Source: Mycobacterium simulans
Lineage (GTDB): Bacteria > Actinomycetota > Actinomycetes > Mycobacteriales > Mycobacteriaceae
Assembly (NCBI RefSeq): GCF_900232995.1
Contig: NZ_OCVX01000003.1
Location: 1,940,654 to 2,004,653, forward strand
Reading direction: 5' to 3'
Length of the DNA: 64,000 nt
The position numbers were made by a program, and so were the translations under genes. The stretch's first letter is position 1. Each line of letters opens with the position of its first letter. Below are positions 8,273 to 15,809 of this stretch, piece after piece. The notes under the pieces are model-generated. The model saw only the letters and a program-made list of their open reading frames with translations. It searched no databases and was not told where the DNA came from.

Positions 8273-9223
8273 ATGGCGCGCACCGATAACGACACCTGGG
8301 ACCTGGCGTCCAGTGTGGGCGCCACGGCGACCATGGTGGCCGCCGGACGTGCCCGCGCCAGCAGGGCCGCCCTGATCCAGGACCCGTTCGCCGAACCTCT
8401 GGTGCGCGCAGTCGGCATTGACTTCTTCACCCGGTGGGCCAGCGGCGAACTCAACCCCGCCGATGTCGACATTCCCGATGCGCCTTGGGGCATGCAGCGC
8501 ATGACCGACCAACAGGCGGCGCGCACGCGCTACATCGACGCCTTCTTCGCTCAGGCCCAGGCCGCCGGTATCCGTCAGGCGGTCCTCCTGGCCTCCGGTC
8601 TTGACGCTCGCGGGTATCGCCTGCCGTGGGCGGCGGGGACGACGGTGTTCGAGATCGACGTGCCGCAAGTCGTGGAATTCAAGACCGCCGCGCTGGCAGG
8701 CCTCGGCGCCGCACCGACAGCCGACGTGCGGGGCGTCGGAGTAGATCTGCGCCACGATTGGCCGGCGGCGCTGCGAGAGGCCGGGTTCGAGGCCGGGCGA
8801 CCCGCCGTGTGGGCGGCTGAGGGGCTCCTCGGTTACCTGCCGCCGGAGGCCCAGGACCGGCTCCTGGACAACATCACCGAGCTCAGCGCCGACGGCAGCC
8901 AGCTGGTCGCCGAAGTCTTTTTCAGTGCGCCCGCCAGCCGAGAGCTTTTCGACGCCATTTACCAGAGGTGGTACGAGCACGGTCTCGACATCGACATTGA
9001 AAGATTGGGCTTCCCCGGCGAACGCAACGACGTGGCCCCCTATCTGAACGAGCGTGGTTGGCGGGTGGTTCGCACACCGCTGAATCAATTGTTGGTCGAC
9101 AACGGATTCGAGCCGCACGCCGTCGACGGCAAATCCCCCCTTGCCATGAATGCCGCAGCAGCGCTCTTCGCCGAAAACTACTACTGCACCGCCGTGCGGT
9201 ACCGGGAGACCGCTACACATTGA
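8273..9223 (+). CDS. SAM-dependent methyltransferase, TIGR00027 / UPF0677 family
   Basis: Putative class I O-methyltransferase of the large mycobacterial family around Rv0145/Rv0146; substrate unknown. The 316 residues begin [19 protein letters not shown], the standard family opening. They show FDxRxxY-like [10 protein letters not shown] (near 83), the SAM-loop variant [16 protein letters not shown] (near 105), [12 protein letters not shown] (near 126), and [17 protein letters not shown] (near 182). ATG 8273 follows a clear AGAGGGG ribosome site; an upstream frame extension is spurious because it overlaps the divergent gene. It is followed 14 bases later by the CoA-transferase gene, so they may be co-transcribed. 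I do not recall a member of this family at this spot in M. tuberculosis, so it is probably an accessory insertion. Confidence 0.88.
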   Translation: MARTDNDTWDLASSVGATATMVAAGRARASRAALIQDPFAEPLVRAVGIDFFTRWASGELNPADVDIPDAPWGMQRMTDQQAARTRYIDAFFAQAQAAGIRQAVLLASGLDARGYRLPWAAGTTVFEIDVPQVVEFKTAALAGLGAAPTADVRGVGVDLRHDWPAALREAGFEAGRPAVWAAEGLLGYLPPEAQDRLLDNITELSADGSQLVAEVFFSAPASRELFDAIYQRWYEHGLDIDIERLGFPGERNDVAPYLNERGWRVVRTPLNQLLVDNGFEPHAVDGKSPLAMNAAAALFAENYYCTAVRYRETATH

Positions 9224-9237
9224 GAAAGGCCCCGCCC

Positions 9238-10431
9238 ATGGCAAACAAGCCGAACAACCACGCCGCCAAACCGCTGGACGAGTTTCGGGTACTCGACTTC
9301 ACCCAGAACGTGGCCGGGCCGCTGGCCGGGCAGGTGCTGGCCGATCTGGGTGCCGAGGTGATCAAGGTCGAGGCGCCCGGGGGCGAGGCGGCCCGGCGGA
9401 TTACCTCGGTACTTCCCGGACGGCCGCCGCTGGCCACCTATTTTCTGCCCAACAACCGCGGCAAGAAATCGGTGTCGCTGGACCTGACCACCGACGAGGC
9501 CAAGCAGCAGATCCTGCGGCTGGCCGACACCGCCGACGTCGTCCTGGAAGCGTTTCGCCCCGGCACCATGGAACGAATGGGCCTGGGCCCCGACGACTTG
9601 CGATCACGCAACCCCAAACTGATCTACGCCCGACTGACGGCCTACGGCGGCAACGGCCCGCACGGCAGCCGTCCCGGCATCGACCTCATGGTTGCCGCCG
9701 AGGCCGGCATGACCACCGGGATGCCTACCCCAGACGGCAAGCCGCAGATCATCCCGTTCCAGCTGGTCGACAACGCCAGCGGTCATGTGCTGGCTCAGGC
9801 GGTTCTGGCCGCGCTGCTAAACCGCGAGCGCCATGGGGTCGCCGACATCGTCCGGGTCGCCATGTACGACGTCGCGGTCGGCCTGCAAGCCAACCAACTG
9901 ACGATGCACCTCAACCGAACCGCCGCCGCCCTGCCCAAGCCAGATCCGGCGCCCAAGACCAAGCGGCGCAAGGGCGTCGGCTTCGCAACCCAGCCGTCGG
10001 ACGCATTCCGCGCCGCCGACGGGTACGTCGTCATCAGCGCATACGTGCCCAAACACTGGGAAAAGCTGTGTCACCTCATCGGCCGGCCCGACCTTCTGGA
10101 CGACGAGCGGTTCGCTGATCAACGTTCACGGTCGATCAATTACCCGGAGTTGACCGACGAACTGGAATCGGCATTGGCTAACAAGACCGCCGCCGAATGG
10201 GTTGAACTGCTGCAGGACAACGGGCTGATGGCCTGCCTTGCCCATACCTGGAAACAGGTCGTCGACACGCCACTGTTTGCCGAGAATGACCTCGCCGTCG
10301 AAGTCGGCAGCGGCGCCGACGCCATCACGGTGATCCGCACCCCGGCGCGTTACTCCACGTTCGACGCCACGGTCACCGATCCCCCTCCCGCCGCAGGTGA
10401 ACACAACATTCTCTTTCTAGGCAAACCCTGA
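9238..10431 (+). CDS. Family III (CaiB/BaiF) CoA-transferase
   Basis: Moves CoA between carboxylic acids; the acyl substrate is unknown. The 397 residues show the family hallmarks: FRVLDFTQNVAGPLAGQVLADLGAEVIK-type N-terminus (residues about 15-42), LPNNRGKKSVSLDL near 68, and an aspartate-containing GIDLMVAAEAGMTTG near 145 where the catalytic Asp is expected. YVVISAYVPKHWEKLCHLIGRPDL follows near 265. ATG 9238 was chosen over the longer frame since it matches the family start and comes just after the preceding gene. Syntenic with Rv3272. The following 263 bases (10432-10694) carry no gene I can support and presumably hold the promoter of the SulP gene. Confidence 0.9.
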   Translation: MANKPNNHAAKPLDEFRVLDFTQNVAGPLAGQVLADLGAEVIKVEAPGGEAARRITSVLPGRPPLATYFLPNNRGKKSVSLDLTTDEAKQQILRLADTADVVLEAFRPGTMERMGLGPDDLRSRNPKLIYARLTAYGGNGPHGSRPGIDLMVAAEAGMTTGMPTPDGKPQIIPFQLVDNASGHVLAQAVLAALLNRERHGVADIVRVAMYDVAVGLQANQLTMHLNRTAAALPKPDPAPKTKRRKGVGFATQPSDAFRAADGYVVISAYVPKHWEKLCHLIGRPDLLDDERFADQRSRSINYPELTDELESALANKTAAEWVELLQDNGLMACLAHTWKQVVDTPLFAENDLAVEVGSGADAITVIRTPARYSTFDATVTDPPPAAGEHNILFLGKP

Positions 10432-10694
10432 ATTCTTCAATCACCAGGCATGGCCTTTCTTTGAATTAACCATGAAAGCGCTGTCGGTTCACCGAACCGG
10501 CGGGGCGATCGAGGAGGATTTCTTTTAGTGGCTCTCGCGGGTTGCGTACGTTTGCTGCCCGCAGTTTGACCCGATCTAGCTTCCGACGCCCGCTGGACAC
10601 CTCTTTGAAAGACGACATTCACCCCGGTCATGAAGGGTCGTCAGCTCGTAGCGGACCCCGCCGACAACCTTCTGACCGGTTCCGAGGAGTCAAT

Positions 10695-12944
10695 ATGAGC
10701 ACCGCTGCCAAGACCAACGCGGATGAGCCCCAATCCGGAGCTCGGTGGATCCTGGCGAATTTGCGACACGACTTTCCCGCATCGCTTGTCGTGTTCCTTG
10801 TCGCACTGCCGCTTTCGCTAGGTATCGCGATCGCCTCCGGGGCCCCGCTGGTCGCCGGTTTGATCGCCGCGGTGGTAGGCGGCATTGTCGCCGGAACATT
10901 CGGCGGATCAGCGGTTCAGGTAAGTGGCCCGGCCGCGGGCCTCACCGTGGTGGTCGCCGATCTGATCGAGCAGCTCGGTTGGCAAATGTTGTGCCTGATG
11001 ACCATCGCGGCAGGCGCATTGCAGATCCTGTTCGGCGTGAGTCGGATGGCGCGCGCTGCGCTCGCGATCGCGCCAGTCGTGGTGCATGCCATGCTGGCAG
11101 GCATCGGTATCACCATCGCGCTGCAGCAAATTCATGTCCTGGTAGGTGGTACGTCGCGAAGCTCGGCCTGGCAGAACATTGTGGCGTTGCCCAACGGCCT
11201 CCTCAATCACGAATTGCACGAAGTGATCGTCGGCGGGACGGTCATTGTCATTCTGTTGCTGTGGACGAGGCTGCCACCCAAGGTGCGCATGATTCCCGGC
11301 CCGCTCGTGGCGATCGCGGCGGCGACCGCACTGTCGTTGGTGGTGGACCTACACGTCGAGCGGATCGACCTCTCAGGCAACTTCTTCGACGCGATCGGCT
11401 TGCCGCATCTTGCCCAAGCTGCCCCCGACGGACAGCCCTGGACTCACGAGATTAGCGCCATTGTCATTGGTGTCTTTACGATCGCGCTGATCGCCAGTGT
11501 CGAATCGCTGCTGTGCGCGGTGGGTGTCGACAAGCTGCACAGCGGCCCGCGCACCAACTTCAACAGGGAGATGATCGGACAGGGCAGCGCGAACATGGTG
11601 TCCGGGCTCCTCGGCGGGTTGCCGATCACCGGCGTCATCGTGCGCAGCTCGGCCAATGTTGCCGCCGGCGCGCGCACCCGGATGTCGGCGATACTGCACG
11701 GCGTATGGGTTCTGCTGTTCGCGTCGATGTTCACCAACTTGGTCGAACTGATCCCCAAGGCGGCGCTGGCCGGCCTGCTCATCGTGATCGGTATACAGCT
11801 CGTCACGCTGGCCCACATCCAACTTGCCTGGCGCACCGGCAATTTCGCGATCTACGCCATCACCATCGTGTGCGTGGTGTTCCTCAATCTGCTGGAGGGC
11901 GTGGCTATCGGGCTTGCAGTCGCGGTAGCCATCCTATTGGTCCGGGTGGTTCGCGCGCCGATCGAGGCCAAGCCAGTGAGCGACGAGGCAAAGCATTGGC
12001 GGGTCGACATTGACGGCACGCTCAGCTTCCTGCTCCTGCCCCGACTGACCCACGTGCTCTCGACGCTTCCGCGAGGCACGGACGTGACGCTGAGCCTGAA
12101 CGCGGACTACATCGATCACTCCATTTCCGAAGCGATTTCGGACTGGAAGACCGGCCACGAGGCGACCGGCGGCTCAGTAGCCATCGTTGAAACGTCGCCC
12201 GCGAACCTGCATAGCGCGCACAGTGGTCCGCCGAAGCGCCACTACACGCCCCGGTCGCTGCGAGCGGTGCCCTGGCCATCCCGGCGTGACCATGCTCGCG
12301 ACGACACCGAATCCCCGATTCGCCACGGCATTGCCGAATACCACCGCAACGGTGTCGACGCGCTGCACCGCCACGTCTCCGGCCTGGCCGATTCGCCCAA
12401 TCCGGACACGTTGTTCCTGACGTGTGCCGACTCCCGGATTCTGCCCGACGTCATCACCGCCAGTAGGCCAGGTGACCTATACATCGTCCGCAACGTCGGC
12501 AACCTAGTACCGGTCGATCCGACCGAACGTTCGGTGGATGCCGCGCTCGACTTCGCGGTCAACCAGCTCGGCGTGACTTCCGTCGTCGTCTGCGGCCATT
12601 CGTCGTGCGACGCCATGAGGGCGCTGCTGGAGAAGACGACGGACCAAGCGGCGACCCCGATGGACCGTTGGCTTGAGCATGCGACCGACAGTCTGGCCGC
12701 CTACCACGATGACCATCCGGCGCGCGCGAGCGCCGCCATCAACGGCTTCAGCGAAGTGGACCGGCTGGCGATCGTGAATGTGGCCGTACAGGTGGAAAGG
12801 CTCACCAACCACGAGATCCTGGCCCCTGGAGTGGCGTCCGGCGCGTTATACGTCGTCGGTATGTTCTTCGATTTCGAGACGGCTCATGTGCTAGAGGTGA
12901 CTCAGGACGGCCTCATTCCCCCTGTTGACGCCGAAGCCCATTAG
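10695..12944 (+). CDS. SulP/SLC26 anion transporter fused to a beta-carbonic anhydrase
   Basis: Membrane transporter with an intracellular enzyme domain, probably importing bicarbonate (or sulfate) and interconverting it with CO2. Of 749 residues, about 25-420 form the SulP membrane domain. It opens FPASLVVFLVALPLSLGIA, carries the QVSGPAAGLTVVV loop near 75, and ends in LLEGVAIGLAVAVAILLVRV. Residues about 430-510 are a STAS-like segment (DIDGTLSFLLLPRL). Residues about 535-740 are a beta-carbonic anhydrase with zinc ligands in CADSR (Cys, with the Asp-Arg dyad) and in CGHSSCDAM (His and Cys). ATG 10695 has a GGAG site five bases away. Matches Rv3273, described as carbonic anhydrase/transporter. 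All CA ligands appear intact. Confidence 0.92.
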   Translation: MSTAAKTNADEPQSGARWILANLRHDFPASLVVFLVALPLSLGIAIASGAPLVAGLIAAVVGGIVAGTFGGSAVQVSGPAAGLTVVVADLIEQLGWQMLCLMTIAAGALQILFGVSRMARAALAIAPVVVHAMLAGIGITIALQQIHVLVGGTSRSSAWQNIVALPNGLLNHELHEVIVGGTVIVILLLWTRLPPKVRMIPGPLVAIAAATALSLVVDLHVERIDLSGNFFDAIGLPHLAQAAPDGQPWTHEISAIVIGVFTIALIASVESLLCAVGVDKLHSGPRTNFNREMIGQGSANMVSGLLGGLPITGVIVRSSANVAAGARTRMSAILHGVWVLLFASMFTNLVELIPKAALAGLLIVIGIQLVTLAHIQLAWRTGNFAIYAITIVCVVFLNLLEGVAIGLAVAVAILLVRVVRAPIEAKPVSDEAKHWRVDIDGTLSFLLLPRLTHVLSTLPRGTDVTLSLNADYIDHSISEAISDWKTGHEATGGSVAIVETSPANLHSAHSGPPKRHYTPRSLRAVPWPSRRDHARDDTESPIRHGIAEYHRNGVDALHRHVSGLADSPNPDTLFLTCADSRILPDVITASRPGDLYIVRNVGNLVPVDPTERSVDAALDFAVNQLGVTSVVVCGHSSCDAMRALLEKTTDQAATPMDRWLEHATDSLAAYHDDHPARASAAINGFSEVDRLAIVNVAVQVERLTNHEILAPGVASGALYVVGMFFDFETAHVLEVTQDGLIPPVDAEAH

Positions 12945-13000
12945 AGCCAAACCGGGCAAACCGGCGCCAAAGCAACTTGACACCCGTTAACATCGCCTCC

Positions 13001-13711
13001 ATGCCGATTGCGCCATTCAACGACATCACCGCGACCTACACGCGGCTTCATGCGTGGATGTACGAGACATTCGTGGCACCGGCCGTCTTCCCGTCACACC
13101 CCGTCATCGACGAGCGCTTTCTAGCGCACTTGCCGACGGGCGCCCATGTCCTGGACGTGGGATCGGGCGGCGGTCTATTCACGAATTACATCGCCGATCA
13201 GCGGCCCGATTTGCACATCGTCGGCCTTGATCTCTCGCAGCCACAGATTGAACGCGCCACGAAACGCATGCGCAACTACACCGATCGCGTCCGCTTCCAA
13301 CTGGGTGACGCAACCCGGCTCCCGTTCGGCGACCACACTTTCGACGGCGTGATCAGCTATGGCTCGATCAAGCACTGGACATCGCGCGAAGCCGGGCTGG
13401 CCGAGTGCTTCCGAGTGCTCAAACCAGGCGGGCCGCTGCTGGTCACCGACGCAGATCGCAGCGCCATTTTCGAAGACGCGCAGGAGTTTGTCGGAAGGTA
13501 TGCGATGCCGCGATTCCTACGCGGCGTCAACCTGGCAATCTTCCGCACCTGGATCGCCGGTCGCTCCATCGATCTCGCCGACGCGCGCGACCTCGTCGAC
13601 TGCGTTGATCTCATCGACAAGGACGCCAGTCGCATCGTCAATTCACCGCTGATCATGATTTCCGGGCGCCGCGCGCCCGAACCAGTTGGCGCGCCCGAAC
13701 CAGTTGGGTAG
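13001..13711 (+). CDS. Class I SAM-dependent methyltransferase (methyltransferase 11 type)
   Basis: Small-molecule or lipid methyltransferase of unknown substrate. The 236 residues contain motif I VLDVGSGGGLFTNYIA (near 45-60), the acidic motif HIVGLDLSQPQIERA (near 70), and post-motif GDATRLPFGDHTFDGVIS (near 105). The later LAECFRVLKPGGPLLVTD segment is near 140. A TTG at 12977, in the same frame, could add eight residues; no ribosome site supports either start. It stands after the SulP gene and ends six bases before the left fadE25-like repeat, so it may be either the last gene of the ancestral flank or a tailoring gene of the island. Its last residues come from a tandem 18-base duplication. 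Confidence 0.85.
   Translation: MPIAPFNDITATYTRLHAWMYETFVAPAVFPSHPVIDERFLAHLPTGAHVLDVGSGGGLFTNYIADQRPDLHIVGLDLSQPQIERATKRMRNYTDRVRFQLGDATRLPFGDHTFDGVISYGSIKHWTSREAGLAECFRVLKPGGPLLVTDADRSAIFEDAQEFVGRYAMPRFLRGVNLAIFRTWIAGRSIDLADARDLVDCVDLIDKDASRIVNSPLIMISGRRAPEPVGAPEPVG
13671..13706 (+). repeat. Tandem 18-bp duplication in a coding 3' end
   Basis: Two exact head-to-tail copies of an 18-base unit starting GCGCGCCCGAACC, at 13671-13688 and 13689-13706. They are in frame and make the methyltransferase end in a doubled Ala-Pro-Glu-Pro-Val-Gly tail. Looks like slippage and is probably neutral. Confidence 0.9.
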
Positions 13712-13716
13712 TCGCG

Positions 13717-13752
13717 TCAGCGCAGCAGCGCTCGCGACATCACCACGCGTTG
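13717..13752. repeat. Left island border: 36-bp copy of the fadE25 3' end
   Basis: The 36 bases match 37543-37578, the true end of fadE25, at 34 of 36 positions and in the same orientation. Read on the minus strand this copy still encodes QRVVMSRALLR and a stop, but no fadE gene lies upstream of it. It starts five bases after the methyltransferase stop. Together with the right copy it brackets 23.8 kb of accessory DNA, like a target duplication or an attL/attR pair. Confidence 0.85.
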
Positions 13753-13794
13753 GCGATCGCGGCATGGCAAATCCCCTGCGAACTGCGCATTTCA

Positions 13795-14181
13795 TCATTT
13801 CCACACACTTGCCGAAAGCCCGCTCGGCAGCATGGCTAGGTCAACAATCTCAGTCTGTGTCTCATCGATAGCCAATGCATGGAAGGCCGACGGCCTCTGG
13901 CAAGGCCTTTTGGGTACCCGGCCGGTCAGTGATTCGCCGGAACGCAACGTCAGGACTTCCTGGCGGTCCCGGGTGAGCACAACTGGGGCGACATGCAAGG
14001 TGGTGGTGCCATGGCATTTGTCGTGGGTAATCGCCTTGGCACGACCGGGGACGGCCGGCGGGCCGCGGTAGTGCCCCGCCACGTCGATCCACTTCTCCTC
14101 GAACGATGGGGCGCGGGTGAGATTAACGACTTCGCCGATCTTGCTCTGGGAGTTGGCGGGCTGCGCGGCGCGCAATTCCAA
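13795..14181 (-). pseudogene. Degraded IS630-family transposase fragment
   Basis: A 128-codon open frame on the minus strand carries two pieces that recall IS630 transposases in the right order. FEEKWIDVAGHYRGPP (about residues 27-42) resembles the family's FEEKLxDVVGLYLxPP. It is followed directly by PGRAKAITHDKCHGTTTL (45-62), resembling the PGRAGTMTHDYxRHGTTTLFAAL block. The stretch that should lie between them, with the first catalytic Asp (DEKSQ), is missing, as are the N-terminal DNA-binding part and the later catalytic residues. It is therefore a non-functional remnant with an internal deletion. No terminal inverted repeats were recognised. It fills most of the gap between the left border repeat and the PfaD-type gene; the rest of 13753-14237 holds nothing else I can support. 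Confidence 0.65.
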
Positions 14182-14237
14182 AACGTGACCGAGAAACGGC
14201 TAGCCGCGCTGGAGACGCACCAAGAGGGATTGCCGTA

Positions 14238-15809
14238 GTGGCCGTTCTGTCGGACACCCGAGATGCTTTGACGGCCGTTCGCAATCCCGTTGCCGTTGTG
14301 GGGTCAGCCCAGGGGCCGCGTGCCCTTGTTCTTGACGACACGGGCCGATTCCCGCCCGAGACCCTGCGCCAAGACCTGCTGGCCGTCTTGCCAGCGATAT
14401 ACCCCGAATGGCTAGGCGATCGTGGCTTCACCGCCGCGCACGGCGTGAGATTTCCGTACGTGATTGGCGAGATGGCCCGCGGCATTGCGACATCGCGGAT
14501 GACGATCGAGGGCGTGCGGGCCGGCGTGATGGCGTTCTTCGGCAGCGCGGGACTGGATCTGCGCGCCACCGAAGCAGGCGTGCGGGAAATTCAGGCCGCC
14601 CTCGGACCCGAGGCTGGTGGTTGGGGTGCCAATCTGATTCATAACGTCCACGATGAGAGTCTCGAATTGGCGACCGTCGATCTTTTCCTTCGCCTCGGCG
14701 TGCGTTGCATCTCAGCCTCGGCGTTCATGCGGCTTGTGCCCGCGATTGTGCTCTATGCGGCTAAAGGCCTTCGTCGCGGCGCGGATGGGCGGATCATTCG
14801 CGCCGGGCGCGTTGTCGCCAAGGTCTCTCGCGAAGGGGTTGCGCGGCAGTTTCTTTCACCCGCTCCCGAAGCCATGCTGCGCGCATTGGTCGCCGAAGGC
14901 CGGATCACCGCAACAGAAGCCGACCTGGCCAGCCAAATCCCGGTAGCCGAGGATGTCACCGCCGAAGCAGACTCAGGCGGCCACACCGATAATCGCCCGT
15001 TGACCGTGCTCCTGCCGCTCCTGATCGGACTGCGTGATGCGATCGCTGCCACTCATGGCTATACAGTTTTACCGCGTATCGGCGCCGCAGGTGGCCTTGG
15101 AACTCCGGCAGCCGTGGCTGCCGCGTTTGCTGCGGGCGCAGCCTATGTCCTGACCGGCTCAATCAATCAGTCGGCGGTGGAGAGCGGCCTGTCAACGGAC
15201 GCACGAAATCTGCTGGCACTGGCCGAATCCACCGACGTAGCGATGGCACCAGCCGCCGACATGTTCGAGATGGGCGTGAAAGTGCAGGTGCTCAAGCGCG
15301 GCACGATGTTTGCCCAGCGCGGCCAACGGCTCGCTGACTTCTATCGGCGCTATGAGTCGTTGGAGGACGCTCCGGCACACGAGGTGAAAAACCTCGAGAC
15401 GGCAGTACTCGGACGCAGCGTGGCAGCGATCTGGGCCGATACCGAATCACACTTCTCGAAAAGCGACCCACAACAGCTGGAACGCGCACGCGTGGACGCC
15501 AAACACCGTATGGCGCTGGTGTTTCGCTGGTATTTATTCATGGGCTCGCAATGGGCACGCCAAGGCCATACCGCGCGACGGACCGATTATCAGATCTGGT
15601 GCGGACCGGCGATGGGCGCCTTCAACGAATGGGTGCGGGGAAGCTTTCTCGAACCGGTGGAAACGCGCACGGTTCGCCAGATCGCGCTCAATCTGCTTGA
15701 GGGAGCGGCAACCGTGGTGCGCGCCGGGCATTTACGTGCGGCAGGCGTCATGACACCGGTTTCCAAATTCGATTTCCGTCCTCGTCCCCTCGACTGGAGA
15801 GCGCCTTGA
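14238..15809 (+). CDS. pfaD: PfaD-type enoyl reductase of a PUFA synthase
   Basis: Stand-alone FMN-dependent trans-acting enoyl reductase that works with polyunsaturated fatty-acid synthases. The 523 residues form the nitropropane-dioxygenase/FabK-like TIM barrel of PfaD. Landmarks are FFGSAGLDL near 95, the diagnostic AEDVTAEADSGGHTDNRPL near 235-253, PRIGAAGGLGTPAAVAAAF near 277, and GAAYVLTGSINQ near 297. The PfaD-specific C-terminus has WCGPAMGAFNEWVRGSF near 455. All family signatures are intact. GTG 14238 has a GAGGGA site upstream. Its TGA overlaps the TTG start of the next gene, so the three PUFA-type genes are an operon. It corresponds to Pfa1 of myxobacteria by order. High confidence in family, none about the exact chain made. 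Confidence 0.93.
   Translation: MAVLSDTRDALTAVRNPVAVVGSAQGPRALVLDDTGRFPPETLRQDLLAVLPAIYPEWLGDRGFTAAHGVRFPYVIGEMARGIATSRMTIEGVRAGVMAFFGSAGLDLRATEAGVREIQAALGPEAGGWGANLIHNVHDESLELATVDLFLRLGVRCISASAFMRLVPAIVLYAAKGLRRGADGRIIRAGRVVAKVSREGVARQFLSPAPEAMLRALVAEGRITATEADLASQIPVAEDVTAEADSGGHTDNRPLTVLLPLLIGLRDAIAATHGYTVLPRIGAAGGLGTPAAVAAAFAAGAAYVLTGSINQSAVESGLSTDARNLLALAESTDVAMAPAADMFEMGVKVQVLKRGTMFAQRGQRLADFYRRYESLEDAPAHEVKNLETAVLGRSVAAIWADTESHFSKSDPQQLERARVDAKHRMALVFRWYLFMGSQWARQGHTARRTDYQIWCGPAMGAFNEWVRGSFLEPVETRTVRQIALNLLEGAATVVRAGHLRAAGVMTPVSKFDFRPRPLDWRAP

Noticed and set aside
7469..9244. 591-codon minus-strand frame through the cation-efflux-like gene and beyond
   Set aside because: Its upstream 360 codons are the antisense of the well-supported TIGR00027 methyltransferase; only the part from ATG 8158 looks like protein.
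12977..12982. TTGACA as a possible -35 element
   Set aside because: No -10 at proper distance before the methyltransferase; it is more likely part of an alternative TTG start or chance.
13001..13711. Methyltransferase as a sure member of the PUFA-NRPS cluster
   Set aside because: It lies outside the left 36-bp repeat, so by the border evidence it belongs to the flank; a tailoring role cannot be excluded but is not supported.
13993..14238. Plus-strand 81-codon frame before the PfaD-type gene
   Set aside because: No family resemblance and it is the mirror of the minus-strand frame with IS630-like blocks, which fits better.
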